Positions 34,447 to 43,377 are shown, numbered from the stretch's first letter. The stretch is 64,000 nt of DNA from Brevibacillus_H ginsengisoli (GCF_050113715.1 NZ_JBNJQR010000003.1:186001-250000); one strand, 5' to 3'. Made by a program: numbers and translations. Notes: generated by a model from the sequence alone, not told the origin.

Positions 34447-35370
34447 ATGCACACAACGTGGAAAGGCTCCATCAGCTTCGGACTAGTGCACATTCCGATC
34501 AAATTGTTCACGGCTACTGAAGAAAAGGATATTCGCATGCGTCAGCTTCACCGCGAATGTCATAGTCCCATCGAATATCACAAGTTTTGTCCGGTCTGTA
34601 ACAGGGAGATTGAAATGAATGAAATCGTCAAGGCTTACGAGCATCAACCTGGGCAGTTTGTCATCCTTGAGCAATCCGAACTCGAGAACCTAGCGGCGGA
34701 GAAGAACAAAAACATTGAGATCATCGACTTTGTCAATCTGGAGGAGATTGACCCGATCTATTTCAATAAATCGTATTTCATTGGTCCGAGCGAAGCAGGT
34801 CATAAAGCATACTCCTTGTTACGTCAAGCGATGCAGGAGACAGGCAAGATCGGAGTGGCCAAAATTACCATGCGATCCAAACAGAATCTGGCGGTAATCC
34901 GCGTTTATGATAAAGGCTTAATGATGGAAACGATCTTCTATCCGGATGAGGTTCGCAACGTCGACCAGGTCCCCGGTGTGCTGGATAATCTGAACGTAGA
35001 GGTTAACCAAAAAGAAATGGAGATCGCTAAGCAGCTGATCGAACAATTAACGGTTTCCTTTGATCCCTCCAAATACACCGACGAGTATCGATTGTCTCTG
35101 ATGAATCTTATTGAAGCAAAGATAAATCATGCAGAGATCAAGGTAGCCAAAGAAGCGCCAGCGTCCAATATTATCAACCTGATGGAAGCCCTTCAGGCGA
35201 GTATCAACCAAGCCCAAAAACAAGCCATTTCCGTGAAAACGCCCAAGGAAGATAAGCGAGAGGAGATTAAGGAAGAAAAGCTGGAGGTGCTCAAAGAAAT
35301 GACCAAGGGTGAATCCAAAAAGAAAAAAGCAGCGAAGAACAAATCCGCGAAGGAGAAAGCAGCCAAATGA
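34447..35370 (+). CDS. ku: DNA-end-binding protein Ku
   Basis: 307 residues. Bacterial Ku homodimers bind double-strand break ends and recruit LigD in non-homologous end joining. The hallmark start WKGSISFGLVHIPIKLFTAT is present, with CHSPIEYHKFCPVCNREIE and YFIGPSEAGHKAYSLL as further core motifs. A lysine-rich tail (KKKAAKNKSAKEKAAK) is the usual DNA/LigD-interacting extension. GAGGAGG precedes the ATG. It overlaps the ligase gene by four bases (ATGA), so both are coupled. In Bacillus these genes are active in sporulation and spore germination; that is known from relatives, not visible here. Confidence 0.97.
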   Translation: MHTTWKGSISFGLVHIPIKLFTATEEKDIRMRQLHRECHSPIEYHKFCPVCNREIEMNEIVKAYEHQPGQFVILEQSELENLAAEKNKNIEIIDFVNLEEIDPIYFNKSYFIGPSEAGHKAYSLLRQAMQETGKIGVAKITMRSKQNLAVIRVYDKGLMMETIFYPDEVRNVDQVPGVLDNLNVEVNQKEMEIAKQLIEQLTVSFDPSKYTDEYRLSLMNLIEAKINHAEIKVAKEAPASNIINLMEALQASINQAQKQAISVKTPKEDKREEIKEEKLEVLKEMTKGESKKKKAAKNKSAKEKAAK

Positions 35371-36332
35371 AGGGCGATCGGCTCCTGCTTGAACCAATCA
35401 TTCCTTTTGAACCTGTCAGTACAGATGTGATCCCACAAGGGGAACAGTGGATTGCCCAGATCAAATGGGATGGTGTTCGGATTCTCACTTATTGGGATGG
35501 ACAACAGGTATCGCTTTATAACCGGAAGCGTAATCCAAGATCTGTTCAATTTCCGGAACTGCTTGACATCAAGCGATATTGCAAGGCATCTTCTATTATC
35601 CTGGACGGTGAAGTGATCGCGTTTGATAACGGACGCCCTTCTTTTCACGAGGTCATGAAGCGGGATGGTATACGAAAAGAAGCAAACGTAGAACGTGCCA
35701 AGGAGCAAACTCCGATCGCCTATATGATTTTTGATGTTTTGTTTTGCAATGGTGAATGGGTCACGCATTTGCCGCTCCAGTCAAGGATGGAACTTCTGTC
35801 CGAGTGGATTGTGCCGCAAGAGGATGTTCTGATCGTGGAGAGCTTCCATGACCCGGAGGTTTTATATCAAGTCACCGTGCAACATGAACTGGAAGGTATC
35901 GTCTGTAAGGATCTCACGAGTATATACAGCGTGAACGAGAAGAATCGACGTTGGCAGAAGAAAAAAATATTTCGAGATCTGAATGCGGTGGTCGGTGGTT
36001 TTACGCTGAGCAATGGTCTTATCAATGCGCTGTTATTTGGCGTTTATGATGAGCTTGGACAGCTTCAATACATCGGACACGCGGGTAGAGGCAAAATGAA
36101 ACAAGCCGAGTGGGAGGCTTTAAGTGAAATGCTGAAGCAGTTGATTCAGCCAAAGAAAGCGTTTGTAAACCAACCAGAGCGATATAAAGAAGCGGTATGG
36201 GTTAAGCCTTTGCTTACTGCCAAACTTCAATTTTTGGAATGGACGAAGGGCAGAACACTTCGACAGCCTGTGATACAGGCTTTTGTGAATGTATCGCCGG
36301 AAGAATGTAAATCCCCTCCCATCAAATTGTGA
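35367..36332 (+). CDS. ligD: ATP-dependent DNA ligase, stand-alone LigD ligase domain
   Basis: 321 residues. It seals breaks with ATP. The adenylated lysine is Lys33 in QIKWDGVR, and the motifs SIILDGEVIAFDNGRPSF, DVLFCNGEWV, EGIVCKDLTS and RRWQKKKIFRDL follow in the right order, with an OB-like C-terminal part. In B. subtilis the ligase and polymerase domains form one LigD protein; here the ligase stands alone and the polymerase is a separate gene 2 kb away. Overlap with ku shows functional coupling. Confidence 0.93.
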   Translation: MKGDRLLLEPIIPFEPVSTDVIPQGEQWIAQIKWDGVRILTYWDGQQVSLYNRKRNPRSVQFPELLDIKRYCKASSIILDGEVIAFDNGRPSFHEVMKRDGIRKEANVERAKEQTPIAYMIFDVLFCNGEWVTHLPLQSRMELLSEWIVPQEDVLIVESFHDPEVLYQVTVQHELEGIVCKDLTSIYSVNEKNRRWQKKKIFRDLNAVVGGFTLSNGLINALLFGVYDELGQLQYIGHAGRGKMKQAEWEALSEMLKQLIQPKKAFVNQPERYKEAVWVKPLLTAKLQFLEWTKGRTLRQPVIQAFVNVSPEECKSPPIKL

Positions 36333-36355
36333 GAGGGGGAACAGTCATGACCTTT

Positions 36356-37093
36356 TTAATGCAATTTTTCCATCAGGTGTTTCAGCATATGCGTGATCCA
36401 CGTATTTTTAGTCGGTTCCTGACGCAGTTCCCCCAGCAACATGAAATATTCGTCGACCGCGGCTCTGATAGAGGCTGCGATCTGAGCTTGTTCCCTTGGC
36501 GTCAGTAAACGGTGTCGATCAGACACATTACTTAAATACCCCATCTCCACGATAATCGAGGGACAAATCGAATGACGAAGCAAATAATACGTTTTCCCCA
36601 CTTGTGGCTTGCCATGTACCTTATACAGGAGGTTAAGTGAGTTCTGCATCAGTTCAGCCAACATGTAACTTTGGCTGTTGTGCTGATAAAGGACAAGCGG
36701 CCCGCTGGCTCTGCTTGAATTTGACCAGTTAACATGCAGGCTGACCAATATCTGTGGTTGCAACTCCATCGCAAGGTGTCTTCGCTGAGCGAGATCCTTA
36801 AGGTGGCGTGAACGACTTTTTGACCAATGGTTTTCATCGCTTAGCGCATAATCTCCATCGCGATTCATTACCACATGATAACCTTTTTCAGCTAAAGCCT
36901 GATAAAGCTGCTTCCCGATGGCCATGTTGATGTCTTTCTCAAGAATGTTACCATAGGTGGTTCCACTGTCTACCCCTCCGTGTCCCACATCAATTAAGAC
37001 GTCGATTGGATAATCTGATGGGGAGGCTTGAACAGTTGAAACCGGGAGTAAGAGTCCGATCATAAGACAGAATCCCATCACTTTTTGCTTCAT
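36356..37093 (-). CDS. N-acetylmuramoyl-L-alanine amidase (Amidase_3)
   Basis: 245 residues. A signal peptide (ending VQASPSD) is followed directly by a zinc amidase domain: LIDVGHGGVDSGT (first His), GNILEKDINM (Glu), LVSLHVNWS (second His) and IVEMGYLSN (catalytic Glu). It cuts the bond between MurNAc and L-Ala in peptidoglycan. No wall-binding repeats are attached. In spore formers, enzymes like this (CwlC/CwlD) work in cortex formation or mother-cell lysis. The ATG after AGGTGAT is chosen over an earlier GTG. It is convergent with the ligase gene. Confidence 0.9.
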   Translation of the reverse strand: MKQKVMGFCLMIGLLLPVSTVQASPSDYPIDVLIDVGHGGVDSGTTYGNILEKDINMAIGKQLYQALAEKGYHVVMNRDGDYALSDENHWSKSRSRHLKDLAQRRHLAMELQPQILVSLHVNWSNSSRASGPLVLYQHNSQSYMLAELMQNSLNLLYKVHGKPQVGKTYYLLRHSICPSIIVEMGYLSNVSDRHRLLTPREQAQIAASIRAAVDEYFMLLGELRQEPTKNTWITHMLKHLMEKLH

Positions 37094-37232
37094 ATTAATC
37101 ACCTGATACTAGCGAATTTGGCTCTCTTATCCTTCCCTTTTACTCAGCAGTCATACGGAAACCATGGTGTAAATCAATTGTAGAAAAGCCAAACTACCCG
37201 TACGGCAAAATTTTGTGTAAAGGAGTGTCGAG

Positions 37233-38060
37233 ATGAGGCAAGCTTCGATTAAATACAGGGCTTTAATCGCATATGGTCTTCTGATCATTCTGCTTGTAAC
37301 GGATAGTGGAAGCACTAATGCCGCCCCATTAGATAACCCTGATCCTAAGAGAATCGCCATCGTCATTGATGATTTTGGAAACAACATGCTAGGGACAGAA
37401 GAAATGTTGAAGCTCCCTTTTCCCTTAACCGTTGCCGTTATGCCATTTTTGTCGACCACCAAGCGGGATGCCGAGTGGGCTCATCGCTTGGGACATGAGG
37501 TTTTTGTTCATATGCCGATGGAGCCGTTGCGGGGAAAGGCTTCCTGGTTGGGACCCGGCGCTATTACTACCGACCTCTCAAATGAAGAGATTAAAAAAAG
37601 AGTAAATGCCGCTTTTGAAAATGTTCCTTACGCAGTGGGGATCAGCAACCACATGGGCTCCAAAGCGACAGCCGATGTACGAGTCATGCGCGCAGTCATG
37701 GAGGTGTGCAGAGACCGTGGAAAAGTGTATTTGGACAGCCATACGACCTACTTTAGTGTAGTGGAAAAGGTAGCCCGCGAAATGGGTGTGCCTTATATTC
37801 AGAACAATCTCTTTCTCGATAATCAATATAGCAAACGGCATATCGCCAAAAAGGTGTATTCCCTGCACGACTATTTAAAGACCAATTCAAATTGCATCGC
37901 GATTGGACACGTTGGAATCCAAGGGAAGAAGACAGCCTCAGTTTTAAAGGAGAATAGTTCCTTTTTAAAAAATGAAGGCAAGCTGGTGACTGCCACCCAG
38001 TTAATGGATCCGAATTATCACGTGATTGGTAAGCGTGAACGAAAGGAAGGGAACAAATGA
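37233..38060 (+). CDS. Divergent polysaccharide deacetylase family protein
   Basis: 275 residues. Signal sequence (IAYGLLIILLVTDSGSTNA), then a DUF610/YibQ-type NodB-like barrel: RIAIVIDDFGNN carries the first metal Asp, PLTVAVMPFLSTT follows, then EVFVHMPMEPL, GISNHMGSKAT, YLDSHTTYFS and GHVGIQGKKT. These match the divergent deacetylase family. It acts outside the membrane, likely on cell-wall or other polysaccharide; the precise reaction is not established. AAAGGAG precedes the ATG, and the stop overlaps the start of the LigD-type polymerase gene by four bases. Confidence 0.87.
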   Translation: MRQASIKYRALIAYGLLIILLVTDSGSTNAAPLDNPDPKRIAIVIDDFGNNMLGTEEMLKLPFPLTVAVMPFLSTTKRDAEWAHRLGHEVFVHMPMEPLRGKASWLGPGAITTDLSNEEIKKRVNAAFENVPYAVGISNHMGSKATADVRVMRAVMEVCRDRGKVYLDSHTTYFSVVEKVAREMGVPYIQNNLFLDNQYSKRHIAKKVYSLHDYLKTNSNCIAIGHVGIQGKKTASVLKENSSFLKNEGKLVTATQLMDPNYHVIGKRERKEGNK

Positions 38061-38980
38061 CATCAGCAACGATGGAACGTGTTGAGCTGATGGTGGATGG
38101 AACGCCCGTTGGTATTTCCAATCCGGACAAGCTGTTATGGCCGCAGAAGCCTATCAGCAAAGTCCAGTATCTCGAATATTTAATTCAGGTGGCTCCATAT
38201 ATGCTTCCTCATGTAATGGATCGGGTATTAACAGTCATTCGCTTTCCTGACGGGGTAACCAAAGAGAAGTTTTATCAAAAACACTGTCCGTCATATGCTC
38301 CCGATTTTGTCCAAACCTATCTTGTGGAAGATATTCGGTATATTCTCTGCAATGATTTAGCCACTTTAATTTGGTTGGGGAACCAAGCCTCCATCGAATT
38401 GCACGTTCCATTTGTCACCATCCATTCCACTAAACCGCAAGAAATCGTATTTGATCTTGACCCTCCGTCACAGAAAGAATTTGCTCTGGCTGTACATGCG
38501 GCCTTGATGATGAAAGAGATTTTTGATCAGTTGAAGCTTGTCTCGTTCGTCAAAACATCAGGAAACAAAGGCTTGCAAGTGTACATTCCGCTTCCTAAAG
38601 AACAATATACATTTGAAGAAACCAGAAGCTTCACCAAATTCGTTGCCGATTATTTGACTGCGCGCGAACCCTCCCTTTTCACAACGGAACGATTAAAAAA
38701 GAATCGCGCCAACCGACTGTATCTGGATTATGTTCAACATGCGGAAGGAAAGACGATTATTGCTCCCTACTCGGCTCGAGGCAACGAGGACGCATTGATC
38801 GCCACACCATTAATCTGGCAGGAAGTGAACGAAAAACTTCGTCCTCATGACTTCACGCTAGAGATGCTACCTAGGCGGATTCAACAGAACGGCTGTCCAT
38901 TTGCACAGATGGAGGAGAGCAGATCCCGGCAGAATTTTGACTATTGCCTGGAATGGATTTCTAAACAAAAAACAAGTTAA
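38057..38980 (+). CDS. ligD: Non-homologous end-joining polymerase (LigD polymerase/primase domain)
   Basis: 307 residues of the archaeo-eukaryotic primase family found in LigD. It fills or extends ends with ribonucleotides before ligation. The catalytic DLD (Asp133/Asp135 in VFDLDPPS) is intact, and NPDKLLWPQ, FYQKHCP, LGNQASIELH, KTSGNKGLQVYIPL and NRANRLYLDYVQ are standard motifs. It is a separate gene here, coupled by a four-base overlap to the deacetylase gene, whereas the ligase is coupled to ku. AAGGAAGGG is upstream. Confidence 0.94.
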   Translation: MTSATMERVELMVDGTPVGISNPDKLLWPQKPISKVQYLEYLIQVAPYMLPHVMDRVLTVIRFPDGVTKEKFYQKHCPSYAPDFVQTYLVEDIRYILCNDLATLIWLGNQASIELHVPFVTIHSTKPQEIVFDLDPPSQKEFALAVHAALMMKEIFDQLKLVSFVKTSGNKGLQVYIPLPKEQYTFEETRSFTKFVADYLTAREPSLFTTERLKKNRANRLYLDYVQHAEGKTIIAPYSARGNEDALIATPLIWQEVNEKLRPHDFTLEMLPRRIQQNGCPFAQMEESRSRQNFDYCLEWISKQKTS

Positions 38981-39034
38981 TCACCAATAGCCACTTCAGA
39001 GGTATAATATATAGATGTATAGGAGGTGGCTTCT

Positions 39035-39787
39035 TTGATTTATCTTAAATCAGAGGAAGAGATTAATAAGATGCACGCGGCGGGCCAGATTCTGGCAGCT
39101 TGTCATCAAGAGATTGCGAAATTAATCAAGCCGGGAATTACGACTTGGGAAATCGATCAGTTTGTGGAAAAATTTCTGGCTAAACATAACGCAACACCCG
39201 AACAAAAAGGATACCAAGGATACGAGTACGCAACCTGCGCGTCGGTCAATGATGTGATCTGTCACGGATTTCCTTCCAAAAAGGAGTTGCGCGAAGGAGA
39301 TATTGTGACCATTGATATGGTTGTCAGGTTAAATGATTGGTTGGCAGACTCCGCTTGGTCATATGCGGTAGGCAAAGTGTCCACCGAGGCACAGCGTCTG
39401 TTGGATGTGACCAAGCAGGCCCTTTTTGTCGGGATCGAAAAAGCGGTGATCGGCAACCGTTTGGGAGACATTTCTCACGCGATACAGGAATACGGGGAGT
39501 CTCAAGGGTATTCGCTTGTTCGTGATTTCTGTGGACACGGAATCGGCAAGGAGATGCATGAAGATCCGGTTGTTCCCCATTTCGGACCTCCCGGACGAGG
39601 CGTTCGTCTCAAAGAAGGCATGGTGATTACGATTGAACCGATGATCAATACCGGGACGTACCATGCCACCGTCGATGATGACGGGTGGACAGCGCGTACC
39701 GCAGATGGTAGTTTATCCGCACAGTACGAGCACACCATTGCGATCACCAAATCGGGTCCGCGAATTCTTACCCAACTGGATCTTTAA
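39035..39787 (+). CDS. map: Type I methionine aminopeptidase
   Basis: 250 residues. It removes the initiator methionine. The five metal ligands are in TIDMVVRLNDWLADSAW (two Asp), GHGIGKEMHEDP (His), TIEPMI (Glu) and YEHTIAI (Glu). The start is TTG, chosen because AGGAGG lies eight bases upstream; a GTG nine bases earlier overlaps that site. A TATAAT lies at 39003-39008. The main map gene of Bacillales is usually in the ribosomal cluster, so this is probably the second paralogue. Confidence 0.92.
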   Translation: MIYLKSEEEINKMHAAGQILAACHQEIAKLIKPGITTWEIDQFVEKFLAKHNATPEQKGYQGYEYATCASVNDVICHGFPSKKELREGDIVTIDMVVRLNDWLADSAWSYAVGKVSTEAQRLLDVTKQALFVGIEKAVIGNRLGDISHAIQEYGESQGYSLVRDFCGHGIGKEMHEDPVVPHFGPPGRGVRLKEGMVITIEPMINTGTYHATVDDDGWTARTADGSLSAQYEHTIAITKSGPRILTQLDL

Positions 39788-39854
39788 TACTTTCTTTTGC
39801 ATTTCTAGTTGTCTGTTTCACTTGATTCTGTTAGAGTAAATACAATTGAATCAG

Positions 39855-40085
39855 GTGTAAATAGAGGTGCGCTGCGAATCAGTAATTCTTGGTCTACGGG
39901 AGAAGGGGCTCCGGATGAGAATGAAAGGTCAAAGTGCCGAAGTCGACGTTGCCCCCCGCAACATCGGCTGGGGTGTCCGTGAATAACGGCCATCTTGTCA
40001 TGAAAGGCTACTTTCGTGGAGCGCTATTTATCATTTGCAGGGGAATCAAATGCAATGAGTAGATATGCTGCTCATTGCATTTTTT
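39855..40085 (+). ncRNA. Lysine riboswitch (L-box) with terminator
   Basis: The leader carries the conserved L-box blocks in order: AGAGGTGCG, AGTA, GAGAAGG, GAAAGGTCAAAG, GCCGAAG, GCTGG, then a P5 hairpin arm GTCATGAAAGG...CTTTCGTGGAG and the closing GCTAT. The aptamer spans about 39855-40033. It is followed by a perfect terminator stem TGCAATGAG/CTCATTGCA and six T (40051-40085). CATTTG/CAAATG (40032-40052) can form the competing structure. High lysine should stop transcription of the dap operon. Confidence 0.93.
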
Positions 40086-40164
40086 GGTTGATGTCAATGC
40101 TAGATTACCTGCGGTACAAAGAAAGAATCAGTTGATGGTTAAACCAATGTGGAGGTAGAAAGTA

Positions 40165-40875
40165 ATGAACATGATGAATGCCAACGAAATCATCGCTTTT
40201 ATCCAGAAAAGCGTCAAGAAAACCCCAGTACAAGTACATATCAAAGGACAATTGGAAGGCATTGACTTTGGAGCTAACACCAAAACGTTCATCACAGGCA
40301 ATGTAGGCGTATTGTTTGGTGAGTGGAGCGAGATTGCACCAGTATTAGAACAACACAAAGACCAAATTGAAGATTACGTAGTGGAGAGCGACCGCCGCAA
40401 TTCGGCAATTCCTATGCTTGATACCAAACATATTCAAGCTCGTATCGAGCCAGGCGCAATTATCCGTGATCAGGTGACAATCGGCAATAACGCCGTCATC
40501 ATGATGGGGGCTATGATCAACATTGGCGCTGTGATTGGCGAAGGGACCATGATCGACATGAACGCAGTCGTAGGCGGACGCGGAACCATCGGCAAAAACT
40601 GTCACATCGGAGCGGGTGCCGTTGTAGCTGGCGTAATTGAACCACCTTCCGCAACCCCTGTCATCATTGAAGATGATGTTGTTGTAGGCGCCAATGCCGT
40701 TATTCTGGAGGGCTGCCGAGTAGGTCAAGGCTCTGTAGTCGCTGCAGGTGCTGTGGTGATTGACGATGTGCCTCCGTATGTAGTAGTGGCAGGTACACCA
40801 GCACGCGTGATCAAAAAAATTGACGAAAAAACCAAATCCAAAACCGAGATTAAACAAGAGCTTCGCCAACTGTAA
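40165..40875 (+). CDS. dapH: Tetrahydrodipicolinate N-acetyltransferase
   Basis: 236 residues. It acetylates tetrahydrodipicolinate with acetyl-CoA in the acetylase branch of diaminopimelate/lysine synthesis. An N-terminal helical part (NANEIIAFIQKSVKKTPVQV) is followed by a left-handed beta-helix of hexapeptide repeats (IGNNAVIMMGAMINIGAVIG, IGKNCHIGAGAVVAG, VGANAVILEGCRVG). Length and the motif DMNAVVGGRGTIG match DapH. Being the first gene after a lysine riboswitch confirms the pathway. GGAGG precedes the ATG. Confidence 0.97.
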   Translation: MNMMNANEIIAFIQKSVKKTPVQVHIKGQLEGIDFGANTKTFITGNVGVLFGEWSEIAPVLEQHKDQIEDYVVESDRRNSAIPMLDTKHIQARIEPGAIIRDQVTIGNNAVIMMGAMINIGAVIGEGTMIDMNAVVGGRGTIGKNCHIGAGAVVAGVIEPPSATPVIIEDDVVVGANAVILEGCRVGQGSVVAAGAVVIDDVPPYVVVAGTPARVIKKIDEKTKSKTEIKQELRQL

Positions 40876-40912
40876 TACTCACGCTAGGTCCAAAGCGAAG
40901 GAGGAGAGACCC

Positions 40913-42133
40913 TTGGAAGATTGGCGTTCATTAGATGAAAACTATATCATGTCAACTTACAAACGATTACCTATTGCCATAGCCAAAGGGGAAGGCAACT
41001 ACCTGTTTGACACGGAAGGAAAACAATACCTTGATCTGTTTACGGGGCTTGCAGTGAATATTCTCGGCCATTCACATCCTCATGTCATGCAAGCATTGCG
41101 TGAGCAGGGTGAGAAGTTTCTGCACATCTCGAATTATTTTCTCAATCCGCCCGCTATTCAATTGGCTAAGCGTCTGGTAGAGAATTCGATTCCAGGTAAG
41201 GTCTTCTTCGGGAATTCGGGAGCAGAAGCAACAGAAGCGGCGATTAAACTCATTCATAAGTGGACGCTCAAGCGGGGAAATGGTCGCGAGGGAATCGTCG
41301 TATTGAAAAACAGCTTCCATGGTCGGACACTAGGAGCGCTTCGTCTAACTCGACAACCGCATGTCTATCAGGATTTTCCACAACCAGATTTTCCGGTGTA
41401 TGAGCTTGAGGTGGATAACATCGCTGAGCTGGAAGACCTTTGCGCTCGTGTGAAGCCAGCGGCTGTTTTAATGGAGCCGGTGCTAGGCTCAGGCGGTGTC
41501 ATTCCGTTGCGTATAGAATATCTTCAGCAGGTGGCTGCGATTACGGAGCGTGAGGGCATGCTTCTATGCATTGATGAGATCCAAACGGGAGTTGGCCGTA
41601 CAGGAAAATTCTTCGCGTACCAACATGCGGATGTGACCCCTGATCTCATCTTATTTGCCAAAGGCGTGGGTGGAGGCCTGCCGCTTGGCGGACTCATCGC
41701 TGGCCATAAACTGAGCGACTTATTTCAACCGGGGGACCACGGAACCACGTTTGCTCCCTCTCCATTAAGCGCCGCTTTGGGCAATGCCGTACTCGATGTT
41801 GTATTCGACGAGGCATTTATGGAGAAATCTCGTACGGTAGCAGCCTATTTGTGGGCTCAATTGAACCGTTTGAGCGAAAAGTATCCTGATCTGCTCCAGG
41901 GTTTGCGTGGAAAAGGCATGATGCTTGGACTGCCGACCCAATTGCCTGCAGAGCAAGTAAGTGGAATCCAACGATATATGCTCCAACGAGGCATACTTGT
42001 CGATGTGACGCAAAAAACGATTATTCGTCTGCTTCCGCCGCTTACAATGAAGCAAGAAGAAGTGGATCGACTCATCAGCTTGTTGCAAGAAGCCATTGAA
42101 CATGTCGTCGTTTCGAAAGGAGCTGTAGAATGA
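40913..42133 (+). CDS. Class III aminotransferase, candidate N-acetyl-diaminopimelate aminotransferase
   Basis: 406 residues of the ArgD-type (class III) PLP family: FTGLAVNILGHSHP, FFGNSGAEATEAAIKL, NSFHGRT, LCIDEIQTGVGRTG (Asp221) and Schiff-base Lys250 in LFAKGVGGGLPLGG. By sequence it resembles acetylornithine aminotransferase. By position, between dapH and dapL under a lysine riboswitch, it should convert N-acetyl-2-amino-6-oxopimelate to N-acetyl-LL-diaminopimelate, a step done in B. subtilis by the unrelated class I enzyme PatA. The start is TTG after AAGGAGGAG. It overlaps dapL by four bases. Confidence 0.87.
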   Translation: MEDWRSLDENYIMSTYKRLPIAIAKGEGNYLFDTEGKQYLDLFTGLAVNILGHSHPHVMQALREQGEKFLHISNYFLNPPAIQLAKRLVENSIPGKVFFGNSGAEATEAAIKLIHKWTLKRGNGREGIVVLKNSFHGRTLGALRLTRQPHVYQDFPQPDFPVYELEVDNIAELEDLCARVKPAAVLMEPVLGSGGVIPLRIEYLQQVAAITEREGMLLCIDEIQTGVGRTGKFFAYQHADVTPDLILFAKGVGGGLPLGGLIAGHKLSDLFQPGDHGTTFAPSPLSAALGNAVLDVVFDEAFMEKSRTVAAYLWAQLNRLSEKYPDLLQGLRGKGMMLGLPTQLPAEQVSGIQRYMLQRGILVDVTQKTIIRLLPPLTMKQEEVDRLISLLQEAIEHVVVSKGAVE

Positions 42134-43269
42134 ACGCTACAGGCTCTTCTTTCATTAAAATAAGACGCGAATTGCACCAGATTCCTGAGCCAGGCTTCCA
42201 AGAATTCAAAACACAAGCCTATCTACTTCAGTTTATCGAGCAGCTTCCGCAAGATCGGTTGGAGATCAAGACATGGCGGACAGGCATTCTTGTTCGCGTA
42301 CGCGGTTTGAATCCAACAAGGACGTTAGCTTGGCGCGCGGATATGGATGGTTTGCCGATCGTAGAGGAGACCTCCTATGAATTCGCCTCCACACATCAGG
42401 GGTATATGCACGCGTGTGGTCATGATATGCATATGACGATCGGGTTGGGAATCCTGAGCCACTTTGCCCAAAACCCGGTGGATGATGATTTGCTGATGAT
42501 TTTCCAGCCTGCTGAGGAAGGACCGGGCGGGGCTCTGCCCATGCTCGCAAGTAAGGAATTCCAGTCCTGGAAACCTGACGCGATTTTTGCCTTGCATATC
42601 GCTCCCGAGTATCCGGTGGGAACCATCGCTACCAAACCGGGAATCCTGTTTGCCAATACCTCAGAACTGTTCATTGATCTTGTCGGAAAAGGCGGACATG
42701 CCGCACACCCGCATAAAGCCAACGACATGGTGGTGGCCGCCAGTCATCTGGTTACGCAGCTGCAAACGATTGTTGCGCGCAACCTTGACCCGCTGGATTC
42801 GGGGGTCGTGACGATTGGCAAAATTGAGGGAGGAACCAAACAAAATATTATTGCAGAGAGAGCCCGTATCGAAGGGACCATTCGCACACTCTCTATGCCA
42901 TCGATGCAAAGAATCAAATCCCGTATTGAGGCGTTGGTTCGCGGGATTGAGGTTGGCTTCGAATGTCAGGCAACTATTGATTATGGCTCAAACTACTGCC
43001 AAGTATATAATCATCACGAGCTGACCCATGACTTTATGGAGTGGGTTCTAGCCAACGAAAAGGTTCAGTTGATTGAATGCTCGGAAGCCATGACTGGGGA
43101 AGATTTCGGATATTTTCTCGCGGATATACCGGGCTTCCTGTTCTGGCTCGGTGTCGATACCCCGTACGGACTACATCACAGCCGAATTGAACCAAACGAG
43201 GATGCGATCGAGGTAGCAATTCGTCTGATTACGGACTATTTCACATATATTGGCAAAAAGATAAAGTAA
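42130..43269 (+). CDS. dapL: N-acetyldiaminopimelate deacetylase
   Basis: 379 residues of the M20D family. It removes the acetyl group from N-acetyl-LL-diaminopimelate to give LL-diaminopimelate. Metal motifs: RADMDGLP, HACGHDMHMT, FQPAEEGPGGA and ALHIAPEYPVG. The start overlaps the aminotransferase stop (ATGA), so it is translated from the same riboswitch-controlled message. Length and context separate it from other M20D enzymes such as the one at the left of the window. Confidence 0.95.
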   Translation: MNATGSSFIKIRRELHQIPEPGFQEFKTQAYLLQFIEQLPQDRLEIKTWRTGILVRVRGLNPTRTLAWRADMDGLPIVEETSYEFASTHQGYMHACGHDMHMTIGLGILSHFAQNPVDDDLLMIFQPAEEGPGGALPMLASKEFQSWKPDAIFALHIAPEYPVGTIATKPGILFANTSELFIDLVGKGGHAAHPHKANDMVVAASHLVTQLQTIVARNLDPLDSGVVTIGKIEGGTKQNIIAERARIEGTIRTLSMPSMQRIKSRIEALVRGIEVGFECQATIDYGSNYCQVYNHHELTHDFMEWVLANEKVQLIECSEAMTGEDFGYFLADIPGFLFWLGVDTPYGLHHSRIEPNEDAIEVAIRLITDYFTYIGKKIK

Positions 43270-43280
43270 AAATTTCTGTC

Positions 43281-43315
43281 GCTTCTTTTTCTGTCGGGGA
43301 AAGAAGCTTTTTTTT
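43281..43315 (+). terminator. Terminator of the dap operon
   Basis: Stem GCTTCTTT/AAAGAAGC with an eleven-base loop followed by eight T, 12 bases after the dapL stop. Confidence 0.9.
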
Positions 43316-43323
43316 ATATTTTC

Positions 43324-43377
43324 TGTGGATAACTCAACTGAATCCTTGTAGATCAAGCCTGTGGATACTGTGGATTC
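43324..43377 (-). promoter_or_regulatory. Cluster of three DnaA-box-like 9-mers
   Basis: TGTGGATAA (43324-43332) is the exact complement of the DnaA consensus TTATCCACA. TGTGGATAC (43360-43368) and TGTGGATTC (43369-43377) are one- or two-base variants placed back to back, all in the same orientation. They lie between the dap operon terminator and the secreted-protein gene. Confidence 0.6.
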
